Assembly (NCBI GenBank): GCA_013397935.1
Contig: VZRN01004257.1
Location: 679,874 to 743,873 of the forward strand
Source of the DNA: Dasyornis broadbenti
Lineage: Eukaryota; Chordata; Aves; Passeriformes; Dasyornithidae
Length of the DNA: 64,000 nucleotides
Reading direction: 5' to 3'
The position numbers were made by a program, and so were the translations under genes. The stretch's first letter is position 1. Each line of letters opens with the position of its first letter. Positions 33,677 through 45,500 of the stretch are shown here, piece after piece. A model generated the notes under the pieces. The model made no database searches. It had not been told where the DNA came from and worked only from the letters and a program-made list of their open reading frames with translations.

Positions 33677-36499
33677 ACTACTCAAAGTTTGAAGAGAACA
33701 GGCCATAACAGAGAAAAAAAAACAACAAACAAAACAAAAAACAACCCAGGTCTAATAGGAAAAATAATGTGAGTGCCCACTTTCTCTGTGGATTTCTGAG
33801 GGCCTGAGCTGGACATTTCTTTGCTGCAGGCTGTTCTGCGTCCCTAAGCCAGAACAGCATTTTAATGCATGCAGCACTTCTGAAAACCAAAGTGCCTTCA
33901 ATTTCTTTACAAGCAACTTCCACAGCCAAAGGAACACAAGATAACGTAAGGGTGTGCGCAATACTTTGGAATACCTAAGAGAGTCACTTAACAAAAAAAC
34001 CATGGGCAATTAAAATTTTTTAAAAATTACCCTTGTCCTCAAGTTTTGGTGTTTAAAGGTGATGCTTTACGGTTCTCAAATTTTCCATTTTTTTTTTTTT
34101 CTCACCCGCAGAATCAGTTTCCACGTAACAGAAAATGTTATTTTGCCAGCTTCCACTGCGTGAAAATGCTGAGGTGTGCCCTCACAGGACAGTTATTTCA
34201 TGCGCCTGCATGCCAGAAGATCTTGAAATGTTTTCCAGCTCTTAGAAACCACCCAGTTTAATTTTTACATTCTTGAAGAGTGCAGTGATTAAAACGCGAT
34301 AGATGTATTTTCATTCAAAAAGTACTATTTTTTCCTTTTTTTTTTCTTTGACATCATCTAAACAATGCGTTTTTGTGATGCTCCTCAAACTGGGGCAGTA
34401 GGATGTATTTCTTCCTGAATGCCTGTGTCTTCATGGAGGGTTAAGTTGCAGGGAAGCATTTATGAGAAATGCCTTTTGGCCATATGTTTAATTTGCAGCT
34501 TGAGGCAGAACAAAAAATTACAGAGCAATCATAAACAAAGAGAAACTCTGAAGTGTGAATATGGACTTTTGGTGTGAGGGATCTCTCTCTTGTGCTGCTG
34601 TGGACCATAAAGCTCCTTTGGATCCTTAGAAAATGAAATGATTTAATGTTCTGGCCCCAAATACTGTCCTTTCTTAAAACTCTTGGGAAATATTCTTCCC
34701 CAGGAGGAAACATATTGGTAAGTAATAATTAAACACACCCCTAAATGAAGATTTGCACAGTAGCATTCTGAAAGTCCGTATTTCTTTTCCGTGGGGCTAA
34801 TGGGTTAAGAATTTGACCTGAGTGGAAATGAACAAATATCTAATTATTTTCTCTAAAATGGTATCAGACTGTCCGTCTTCCCATTGGCAAACCTTGCTGG
34901 AATAAAATTGAATCATAAAATGATTTTAAAATTACCACTTCTGCCCCAGTCCTAGTCACGGGGTGCAGTTTTAGTAACTTCAGATCAAATTTATTACTGA
35001 TCTATTTCAGTTGAAATTGAAGAACGATTTAAAAAATATTGAATAAATCTGATAAAATTAAGGATATGTTTATTGAAAATCAAAGTCATGCAGTCGCTTT
35101 ACTTTAGGGATTATTTTTTACTTTAAAGAATATTTTTTCACTACGGGTATAAATTTTCTCCCCAATTTTAGTCTTTTTATTCCAGTGTTACTACAAACAG
35201 ATGAAGAATTCTCTGTAAGAACCAAGATGACTAATTACTGAAAAATGTTTTCTGTTGGGGAACACTGATTTTAATGCTTTCGAATTTGGAAATAAACCTT
35301 TAATTTTCATACTGTTTTTATATACACCTGCATCTCTCAACAAAGGATTAAAAAATGCAAAGAAATAAAGATACTTTATTCTTTCAGCGAAAACTTTCTT
35401 CAGAATAGTTGCATTCCTCACAACTGTTTCATTTGTATGAAGAGCTCATGGTTTTAAAATGGAAAACTGGTTTGTTGGTTTTTTTTCCTTGTTTCAGAAG
35501 ATGTTCCACCAGCTCTTCTATCAGACACAAATTCAGTGTTTTGAGAAAACAAATATTCTTCTGGAAGGAAAATTGTAACACTGAACTGTTGAAGTAACTT
35601 GAGCCGTGTGGGTATTTTTTAAATAAGTCCCCAATATTTAAAAACCAAACCATGCTTTTACCTGTACTTTTTCTAGATGTAGCAAAGTTTCCACATAGCT
35701 TTAATTTCCTTGTACTGCTATGAAAATTATCCTCCCGTAGCTTAATTTATGACAATATTTATAGTGCCTGCACTTGCATATCCTACAGAAAATCAATATA
35801 ATCGTGCCATGAGACAGCATCATAATAGACTTCTTAGATTGCTACCATTTAATATCAAAACATTTTTCTTACATGCTGTCAGGGGTTTTTTTTTCCCCCC
35901 TCTATTAAATGGAAGGGGAGAACTAAGGAAGGAAAGAATTACTAACCAGAAGACTCACGGATTTAAGCCAACCTCGGGAAGGAAGCGAGGTATTTTGATC
36001 TGTAAAAGATAGGTGAATTTCAATCACTTGAATTTACCTGACAGGCTGTTGAAATTAATGACTCCACGACAACATTTCAGGCTGTTTCAATTAATGCTTG
36101 CATTAAGGAGTGTGAATCTGTTGCTTTTTTAATAACAAAGGTGTTATTTAAAAAGACAAGGAGTCAAATTCAGTGCCTTTGATTTCAGAAAGAAATCCGC
36201 TTACATCTGAGTTTGAAATTGCTCTTGAATCTGTGGGTAGACAGAAACGTGAATATTTCTATTTACTGGCATAAGTGGAAATTGTTTGCTGTGTTGCCAA
36301 TTTCTGATTTTTAGATGTACTTCCTAACGTAATAATTTTAGATACAACCCACGTAAACCACACTGTGGACAGCTCCTTTATATGTGCAATTCCTGCACGG
36401 ACAGAGACAAAAAGGCAAGAAAACAGATAAATATTCCGCATCCAAAGAGCTCTTCTCTGCTAGAACACAACCTTTTCCTAGAGCCATCTAGAGGAGACA

Positions 36500-36500
<1 letters not shown>
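33677..36500. other. Non-coding AT-rich stretch, no gene recognised
   Basis: Mainly AT-rich with several short poly-T and poly-A runs (for example 34088-34100). No gene, RNA or repeat family is recognised. Confidence 0.6.

Positions 36501-36531
<31 letters not shown>
36501..36531. repeat. Interrupted poly-T tract
   Basis: Twelve Ts, one C at 36513, then eighteen Ts. Possibly the reverse-strand poly-A remnant of a retroposed sequence, but no body of such an element is recognised beside it. Confidence 0.9.
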
Positions 36532-36949
36532 CTCGGCCTTTAAAAGGGCAGGAAACACCCAGGAGAAGCTGGAACGGTGCTCTCCCCACCCTCTGTCAGC
36601 CCAGGGATTTGAGCCACCTCCCTGCTAGCGGGGGCACTCCCTGATGTTTTGATGTTGTGGTGGTTTCGTGATTGCCATCAATTTCCTGCAGCCAAAACAT
36701 GAATTTGTCATAACTCTGGGCCCGTGAAAAACTAATTGAAATAAATCGGCCGTGACCACTTAGGGCCAATTGTGACGCTCAGAAAAGGGGTAATGGAACA
36801 TCATAATTAGGGGCTGTTTCACGGTGCTCACCTGAAATTTTTGCACAGATTGGGGGCCTGCTGGGCTGCTTAAGTAAGTACTTGCACGCTAACCAGGGAT
36901 ATTTGATCCACCTCCGTGTCAAGTGCTTCCATAAGTTTAAAAATTAAAG
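36532..36949. other. Non-coding stretch with scattered homeodomain-type motifs
   Basis: Contains ATAATTAG-type and CTAATTG-type cores and a CACCTG E-box within about 120 bases (36730-36850). No gene is recognised. Enhancer-like character is possible but untested. Confidence 0.4.
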
Positions 36950-37290
36950 ACGCGGGGAGTCTCCGTTGGGTTGCAGTCGGCAGTTTGGTTCGGATTTTAT
37001 TATCAGCAATGGCTCCGTAATAAGCATGAGCTGTCCTCTCGGATTAGCTCTGCCTCAGCGGCTGCCCGCTCTGCCTCTCCCTCCTCCCCTGCCTCTTGCT
37101 GGAAAGGCAAGAGGCCATCTGCAGGTTTCAACTTGCTTTTCGGGCTTGGATTCCGGGAGGGAAAAAAGGCGATGTACACGCTCATCTTCCTGCAAAATGA
37201 CCTTGCTTTCAGACCTGGAAGAAATCCGTCCCTGCCCTCCTGCCCTTCGTTTTCTCCTCTGCACGCCCTGCGTGCTCTTAAAAGGGGTGG
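36950..37290. promoter_or_regulatory. CpG-enriched segment, possible regulatory or 5' region
   Basis: The first 130 bases alone (36950-37080) hold about nine CpG sites, and more follow to 37290, against CpG-poor flanks. The composition shifts to GC-rich, and open frames lengthen accordingly on both strands. It lies just upstream of an exon-like segment (37478-37599). It could be a weak CpG island, a promoter or a conserved enhancer. No TATA box is convincingly placed. Confidence 0.3.
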
Positions 37291-37477
37291 ATCGCAGAAT
37301 GGCAGATGAGGAACTAGGTGGACAAAGGTGAAATTTACCCTAATGGTTGAGCTTTCCTCAGCTGGGAACCGGTAGGATTTATCTCCTCTGTAAATAGCAG
37401 AGTGCGCTGTAATGATAAAGCTTTTCCAGATACAAACACAGTCATTAAGCAGCTGCACATTCTTGTTTATTTTGCAG

Positions 37478-37599
37478 GAATTGAACTTGATGTGCTCTCT
37501 CCTCTCCCTTACAATTTAGTGGCTCGTGACTACATTGATGAACACGAACTCTGTAAAATATTTAAATACAATAATGAGAAGGCATTGCCTTTGTTTTAG
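37478..37599 (+). other. Exon-like segment with splice acceptor (candidate terminal exon)
   Basis: A pyrimidine-rich tract ends in TTTTGCAG at 37470-37477, a good vertebrate splice acceptor. The following frame, entered in phase 1, encodes 39 residues of balanced, protein-like composition (for example IELDVLSPLPYNLVARDY) and stops at TAG 37597-37599. A polyadenylation signal AATAAA lies at 37898-37903. I do not recognise the peptide and no upstream partner exon is identifiable, so it remains a candidate. Confidence 0.18.
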
Positions 37600-40500
37600 T
37601 GCTTTCTACAATGCTAATAGCCTAATTACCGCAGTGATTAATCTTTGGTGACCTCTCCTTGGTAGAGTCTGGAGCTTATTATTAATGGTCTCTTGTTATG
37701 AGTGTTTTGAGCTTGTGACATTGCTCAGTGAGTCCACAAAAATTCTGGAAAAGCTCAAGTAAGGACTGGGAAAAGCCTCTGCTTCAGCAGAAGTGAGGTT
37801 TTTGAGTTCCCTGAAGCCGCCACCCCTGAGCCATCCCATGGCATAAGAGGACTCTGAAGTTATTGGAGCAATGAACTCCTTCCAAATTGATTAAGACAAT
37901 AAATCTGTCAGGGGAAATAAAATTTGGGAATTAATTTATCCATGAGAAAATCTGGTTTACAGTGATGTCTGGTCCTTGAATGCATGTTATGGTTTGCAAG
38001 CAAACAAAACTTGCATTAGGAATTGTCATGGCAAGCGATGTTGGCAAATAGAGCCACGTCCTTTAACTCAGTTGAGAGACCCTAGGGATTGATTTCAATT
38101 TGCACTTTTTCCCATGAGTGAAGTATAGGTAAAAACCATCTCCTTTGGATCCTGAGGCTGGTGATGAAAGCAAAGTTGTGAACTTCCAATTTATATTTTT
38201 TGTCTTTAAAGCCGTCTAAAGAGCAAGATGGAATAGAAATGTATATATTCTTTGGTGACACAATTTTTTGGTAGGAAATATATAATATTTTGCTTTTTAT
38301 TCATTACAAAATAATACAATTTAAAGACTCTAGCCCATTTTTTATGTGCGTGGTTGGGTCTTTTTAAGGGAAAAAAGCAAACTATTAATAAAAAATTTAG
38401 GACAACTGCAAGATCACATTGGATACTGTAAACCGTATTTTATTCTTAAGCAGCAAAATGGACATTCTCAAAAGAAAACCTATAATCAATGAACTGTGTA
38501 GAGTTAACTAAACAGATTATATAATTTGGAGTTATAATTTGGAGGAGACAGAAGTGCTCAAAACCTGGACTTGTATATTTTAGCTTTTAACAGCCAAAGA
38601 TGTTCAAACCCTGCTCAGCTATCTACTGTTTAAAAATCAGGCCTTGGTGCACGGATCACCAAAATATTTACAAAACGTAAAAATAGAAAGAAATGGAGAT
38701 CTTGATAATGTTACATGGTGTTCTAAACATTTTCCTACAGATACAGAGCTCTTCCTGCTGGCCTTACTCAGAACAATAACATCACTTGAAAGCTGGGTTG
38801 GAGATGCCAAAACAGGAAAACAACTCAGATTTAAGGAAGGAGTAAGAGGTGTATTAAATGCTTTTAAAAAAGCAACAAAACAAAGTAGATTGCCTTGGAA
38901 GTTGATCTATTGCTCATGTATATTATGGCTGTTTAAGAATGAAAAGCCAGGAGCCCCGTAATTCACTGTGAAAGCTTTGGGCTCGGCTTGATGCAATTAT
39001 TGGTGTTCTGCAATGTATTTGCTTTCAGGATACCCCGTGCAGCAGCCCGGAGAACCATCACTCGTTTATTACCCCACTAATGCTCTGCTGTGACTTGGTT
39101 CCTACGGCTTCTGGACCCGCTTGGAATGAACTGGAGGCTGATATAAATCCTGTTCCATTAATTTTGATTTCGTTCTTGTAGCTCCTTTTTTTTTTCTTTT
39201 CTTTTTTTTTTTTGTAATCAAAAATACATGACTAGGAAAATTGATGCTGTATCCTCTGAAGTAATAGCAGATGCTTTGTTTAATTTCCAAATTAGGCAGT
39301 ATTTCTTTAATTTTTTTTTTTTGTTGTTGTTGTTATTTCGCATGTGCTAATGGTGTTTAGGGGTGGGGGTTTATTTGGAAAAGCAAGGCAGGCAAGGCAA
39401 ATAAAGTAGAGTGCCATGCCTGTCTTGCTGAACTCTCCCTGGTTTACTGCATTATTAAATATTGCATAAATTATTCAATGTCCTTTATATCAAACAAATA
39501 TTTTTTTGCAAGCAGGATTGTGTGAACAAACGGGTGTTAAGCAAAACCCCCAGACAGAAATGAAATGGTGCTTCTTTTTCATTCCTTTGGTAGAGAATCA
39601 ATGCTCTCTGCTTGTTTTATTTTTCTTTTAAATATCACTCAAACAGCGACAAAGAAAAAAAAAAATAGCGACAATTACGTGATACTGTGCGATATTAAAA
39701 TCCTCCCTTTCTGAGGCGGCTGGTACAGAACCTGGCGTTGAGAGCGAAGGGAAAGGCAAATGCAGCACGCGGGGTCTGGACTGCCCTCCGTGGCAGCTGA
39801 GTTTCTCTCACACCGCTGGGCCTGGTGGTTTGGAAGCCACTTAGGAGTGAAACCTGATGGGATGGCAGCAAAATCTGCTGCAGAGGAGAGACGCCTTGCT
39901 GGGAGGAGGAGAGAACGCCACACAAGTGACAGCCATGGCTGTGGAGTCAACCACAAGCATCTAAAAGCCAAAGACTACATTTATTTATTATTATTTTTTT
40001 TTTTTTTAATTTTGCTTTTTAATCTCTTTGTGAAGAGCCCCTCAGGCATCTCAGGAACCTTCCCCATGTGAACAGTCCCGTTATATGCACGAAAGTGATG
40101 CTCCTGGGGTGTCATTTGTATGTGCAAAAATACCAGCTGGTCCAGGCCCCCCAAAAGAGGCTGTTGGAGAGGGTCTGGAAATAGGGAAACACACGGAGAT
40201 GGGGGTGGAGGGAAGAAAAAAAGGCACAATATGGAACAAAAAAAGCTTTTCTTGCACATGCAAGGTGGCTGGTGGCGGGGGGGAAGGGTTTTCTGTTTCG
40301 TTTTGCTTTTTTTAAACCAAGGGGAAGGTTCCCTGTAAGAGCACTTGTTCTGAACGTGGCGTGGTCAGATTAGCCATGCTGCTCTGAGCAGTTTAAGGAC
40401 GTCTGGGAACTTGGAATTACCTTGCTCTGCCTCCTCCCCTCCCACAGCAACAGCCAGGAACTGAACTAAATGGCAGAGAAGCGTGGGCCCAGGGAGGGAA

Positions 40501-43492
40501 AAAGGCCCCTGATTGTAGAATGAGGAGTTGGGAGCGCATGGCTGCGGTTTGTGCATCTTTCCCTTTGAAATAACTGGAAAAGTGTAGGAAAGGGGAATTG
40601 GGCTGCGGAGTGAGAGGTCAGGGAGAGTAGGGAAGCTCCAGGCTTCGTTTCTCGATTTTGTTCCTCAGCTTCTCACAAATAAAGGGGTCAGTGGAGGGAA
40701 TTCCCGTGCCTGCTCTGCGGAGAGGTGGGAAGGAAGCAAGGATTTATTCAGTGTCTCTTTCTGTCTCTTACATGTTCTTGACAAAGATTTTGGCTTTACA
40801 AAGGGCAAACCTCTGACCTGTGGAAAGCAGTTTGCAGATTCACTGCTCGGTACAGAGACAATCTGATTTTTATTTCGGCTGGGTTTTTTTGTTTTATTTT
40901 TTTGTGGTGGGGAGTTGGATTTGCCTTAAGCACATCCCTGTTCCCGTGTGCCTGTATCCATTTTGCTCTGGTTTTCCCTTGGAGATGCCTGAATCCGGTT
41001 TGTTTTCAATCTGCAAAAACACGTGGGGTGGATTTTGTCACTTGGCCTCAGCCTGCCCTGCCCTGCACGCGATATTCCGGAACCCTTGGACAGCAGCATC
41101 CATTTTAGCGGTGCCCAGAGGTGAAAACAAAGTGGTATTTACACATCAGAGGCTGCTCCCGCATCCACAGCTTTTCCAATTGCATCTTAGAAAAATAAAT
41201 ACTCCAGAGCCACACGTTATTTGATTTTTGATTTCTGAGCAAGGGGCTGGCTGGAGTTGCTGTTATCCACGAAGTCCGACAGTACAAAGGGAATTGTTTA
41301 TAATTATTTACTCTGCTGCAGCAACATCCACGGGGCGCGAGCAGGAAGGGGCACCCTCTCTTCTTCTTGTCGTGTAAACAGAGGAAATCGTCATTCTGGC
41401 TACAGGGAAGTTTAGGGCCTTAAACCCTGTTTCTTCTTTAATCCTAAATCTGAGCTGCAATCAGCCATTTCTCCAGCAGGGAATTTTTCTTTTCATGAAA
41501 ACTGAAATGCTTCTATTGCCTCAGCCAGTTAAGTTTTAAAATGTTGGATTCCTCTGTGTGTGATCTGAGGTATAACGTGGGACAATATGAAAGGGTGCAT
41601 AATGAAATGAAGGGAGCAGGGCCGGTATTTTAAAACATAATGAAAAGATGCTGCTTGGGAACTTAATGGAATTTCGTTTTCATGGGCATTGTTCAACACA
41701 AAAAATTAAATAATTTGTGTTAGATTGCTAAGCGGACAGTGTTGGACCTCCACTGTGTGAAATCTGCTCAGAGAATTATTTTATTTGTGTTTTACTGCTG
41801 TGAAAGCACCCTTGCTCTGGTCCCAAGCTTCCATCTGTTCCTGATAATCTCCACTAGAACCTTATTTGATTTCTAAGAGGAAGAGATTCTTATTAAGGGC
41901 TACATGTAGGAGCAGCTTTTCTTTTTTGAAATTTCTTTTTTTTTTTTTTGTAATTAATTTTTTTTTGAGCTACAAGAAATCTTAAAGCACTAAGTTTTTT
42001 TCCTTTATGGATTAACTACTACAGTTACTTTATAATTTTCTCACAGATGATACTCTGAAGAATATGCTGGTTTAGGACATATATTTTAAAATATATTTTA
42101 TAAAAATTCTGATGTCCAGTATTATTGTTATTGAGAAATGCTGCAGAAATTGTTTCCTTTTATCTCAAATCTCACTTTTCATATAGGAAGTCCCACATAC
42201 AGGTTTCTTTTTTAAATGCACTGCGTTAAGCTTCCATAATAACAGTTATTATTTCTGTTTGCTTTCCATATTTGTTTCTTTGATTTATACCTTAAATTTG
42301 TGCTCTTGATAGACTTTGTTATTTGAGAGCGTGAAAGTTCAGTGCCTGATTGTTTTCCCTGTTTTAAAAGGGATATGTCCTAAATGAGGTCATATTGTAA
42401 ATCTGTGGGGGTTTGTGATAAACAAAACAAAAAAAAAAAGGCGGACTTTAAAAATTATAATCGAATACAGAATTATAATCTTGATACAGAATCTTGTCCT
42501 CCAAATATTGTTTGGTTTGGGTAGTGACATGAAAATGGAAAAGTCCATTAGAAATGACTTGGTCTTGATCATATGGCACATTTAGTTTAATATATTTTCC
42601 TCTCCCTTTTTGCTGTTTATTTTTTACTATATAATCTCTATTTTAGCAAGAGACATTTTCTGGCATGCTTTCCTTTCTAGAAATTCAATGTATTTTAGAT
42701 TTTTCCTGAAGGCCAAGGGGAATAAGAAATTATCTTCAGGAATTTGTTATAATTACATTATATCCACATGAGCACCAAAAGAATTTAGCATGATTAATGC
42801 TATTATAAGGCATGGAAGGGTCAGGAACAACAGTTTGCTCCTGTTCTAAAAAGAATGAAGCACTTGCACAAGAAGAAATTCAAAAATTCAAGCTATGGTT
42901 TTTTTTTTTTTACTCTATAGAGTTGAGAAAATAGAAATAATTGTTTTATTAAATACTTGTGAGAAACTTGGTAGTGAGTCCTGACAAGTGTGATTTCGTT
43001 TTGTTGTGGATGAAAGCTGACAAGTGGAAGAAACTTGCAGGGAATTATAGAGAGTGTTTTATGCTGTGTTTTTAAAGTTAATTAAAGTCACTCTACATTT
43101 ACTCCACTTCATTACGTCAGAACTTATCTATCGGCCCACAATAAAGTAATGCAATTTATATTTAAAATATTATCTGTTTTGGTGATGCCCTGGATTTATC
43201 CTGGCTCTGGGAAGGCGGAGTGGAGTTCATCACTGCCCATTTTTAAGGCTTTTCTGTGCAAATAAAAGGATGGCAGACACAACAACAAAATCTTGTGTTA
43301 AGAAAAAAAAAACCCAAACACCAGCAATCTCATGAAAATGATGTGGAGCTGTGATGCAAGCCTCAGCAGGATTTAGGACAGTGTGAACAAAGTTGCAATT
43401 TTCCCTGTGAAATTCTGGTCTAGCCCTAATTTTTACCCCTCCAAGCGAGGTTGCCAAGGTCAAAGCTGCATTAAGCACCAGCCTGGGTATTC
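37600..43492. other. Non-coding stretch, no gene recognised
   Basis: Long AT-rich region with short low-complexity tracts: interrupted T runs at about 39186-39213, T then (TTG)n at 39311-39333, and T runs at 41936-41949. An 18-base palindrome ATATATTTTAAAATATAT occurs at 42079-42096. A 105-codon open frame at 38644-38961 begins at TTG, is within chance expectation for this length of DNA, and has no recognised product. A GC-richer patch lies at 39700-41350. Confidence 0.6.
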
Positions 43493-43532
43493 TCCTGATG
43501 TGCTACTCCTGATTAGGAGCAGCACATCAGGA
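43493..43532. repeat. Near-perfect 40-bp palindrome (hairpin)
   Basis: The outer arms TCCTGATGTGCT (43493-43504) and AGCACATCAGGA (43521-43532) are exact complements. After one A-C mismatch the inner arms CTCCT (43506-43510) and AGGAG (43515-43519) pair as well, leaving a GATT tetraloop. That is 17 paired bases of a possible 18. The pairing does not extend outward as a microRNA precursor would need. It could be a small foldback insertion or a structural site. Confidence 0.9.
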
Positions 43533-44662
43533 TAATTTGTTTTAGTAGGGCTTGGAGTTTGTCCCCTGGCGCATTTCTTCCGCAGCTTTGTGTGCAAATG
43601 TCGATGGAGAGCAAACGTTGTTCTGTGACCGTGTGGAGGGAAATATCTTGTATTGCTTGAGTTGTCCGCACACAGATTCTGTAATTATCTTTAGGATGGT
43701 GTTTGTTTGCGGGTTTTATATCTATAATAGATAAAATGTTTAAATAGCATGTATTTTTCTGCAGTTAACACATTGAAGTAGGTTCATTCTTTCTTTTTCT
43801 GGTTGCGGGGGGGGTGCAGGTAGAGGAGGAGTGAATTTCGTTATTTTTAACTGTTCATTTAAGTGTGATTTCATCTAATTGCTGGGGTGATTAGTATACC
43901 TGGCTTTTATAACACCACAAAATGAAATCTTGTGACTGAGACTGTAATTTTAACTCTGGTTTATTCGCTTCACTAACAATTAGAAGCTGAGTTCTTTGTA
44001 CCCCATTTAGCTTTACTGCGAGCCAAGGAACTGAGGGGAATTTGCTTTGCAGTAGCTGTGAAACTGGCTGGGATTATTTCCTTCTGTAATGGGAAATCAC
44101 TTTACAAGATATTTTTAGTTAATGACAGCCAACCCACAGTGAAAATCATGGACTGAATGTTGCTATCATTGTGATTATGCATAACCTTGTTTATGTTTTA
44201 GGCTGGTATTTCTTTTTTGTTCTGTTCACTCTTGATGCTGTTTGCTGATGATGTTTGCTTCCCCCTATCGCCTGATAGTTCTTGTACTTACACTTTTAGT
44301 TTTCTCCATCCCAATATAATATTAAAAACTCCTTCCTTTCTTAAAAAATTTAAGAATCTGGCGTGGACATGACGGGGTTGGAGGTGACGGGCGGGATTTG
44401 ACCTGGGATTCCAGCAGGGGATGGGGACAAGAGAAGGGAATCTGGGACACTCCTTTGGAGCTGGAGAGCACTCAGGCACGTTTTTAACCTGCTTCCTTGA
44501 GAAATCCATCAGGAGAAAGATGCTTTTTGATTGTCACAGCTTAGCACATCACCTGCAGGTACGAGCATATTTCCGCTTCTGCTGCTGGCAGCCAGGCTGA
44601 ATATGTTGTATTTATTAGCAGGTGCTCCAAGAGGCTGTGCAGTGAGATTGCTGCTGGAAATG
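43533..44662. other. Non-coding stretch, no gene recognised
   Basis: AT-rich with a run of Gs at about 43807-43814. Nothing gene-like is recognised. Confidence 0.6.
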
Positions 44663-44714
44663 TGCTGGTTTTCGTACATTTGAAACTTTGCTGGTTTTCA
44701 TACATTTGAAACTT
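44663..44714. repeat. 26-bp tandem duplication
   Basis: Two adjacent copies of a 26-base unit (44663-44688 and 44689-44714) differ at one base. The first copy has TTTCG and the second TTTCA at the same place, a typical CpG deamination change. This is a recent local duplication, probably by replication slippage. Confidence 0.95.
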
Positions 44715-45500
44715 GTTTTTTAGCTCTGAATGATCATGTGAGTTTGGCAAATTCTGCTTCCCATTCCATGCCTTTTGCGCAGTGCATCTCCTTCTGACAA
44801 CGTGCTTGGGGCAGCGATGGGTTTTATATTTAAGCGGCGAATTTATTTCTTTACAGCTTTTGTTACCTGGCTGTAGCAATAATTCAGTGGGTACAACATC
44901 TGCTTTAGATGAGTTTTGTCTGGCAGTTTGGAAAAAACATTGGTTTAATATAGAAGAGCTCCACTGTGATTATTTTGCCTTTCAAAATGCTGTCACAAAG
45001 TTGGTTGGCGCAAACAGACGAGATGAGCCCGCGCCTGACGGCCCTTGCAAGTCAGCCGCTCGTCAGAGAAATATGAAAAGCCCCAGCTTTGGTACATCAC
45101 CGCTTCAGAACGACCACAAATCATCCATCAACTTCGCTTAGTTGTTCCCCACCCTTTAATTTGTTAAATTTTAGCCTGTGAGAAAGTAGCTTGAGGTTGT
45201 TGGAGGCTGGGGGTGAGGGGTTTATGCCGGCTGCTGCCTCCACACCTCCAACCTGGATAATGCACGCATTTACCTACCGCGCTTCTGCGTGCCTGAGGCT
45301 CCTGCATATTTAAAGGCTGGGTATTCAGGGATTATCTCTCGTGCTTTTCCTTTCTGTTTTGATCACGCAACCAGAGGGGAGCAGCCCACAGAACCAGAGG
45401 GGAAGGACGGGTGGGGTTCTCTTCCCGCTGTATTTTTATTTTTTCCCTTCACCAAAGCTTCGCCGCCGTCACATGCTCTGAGTTTGGGAGGGGGGAAAGT
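44715..45500. other. Stretch with small CpG clusters, no gene recognised
   Basis: CpG sites cluster at about 45005-45060 (seven in roughly 55 bases), with further sites at 45275-45290 and 45460-45470. A 119-codon open frame (44782-45141) covers the first cluster but shows no recognisable domain. Confidence 0.4.

Noticed and set aside
38644..38961. 105-codon open frame in an AT-rich stretch
   Set aside because: Starts at TTG. A few frames this long are expected by chance in 64 kb, and no family is recognised.
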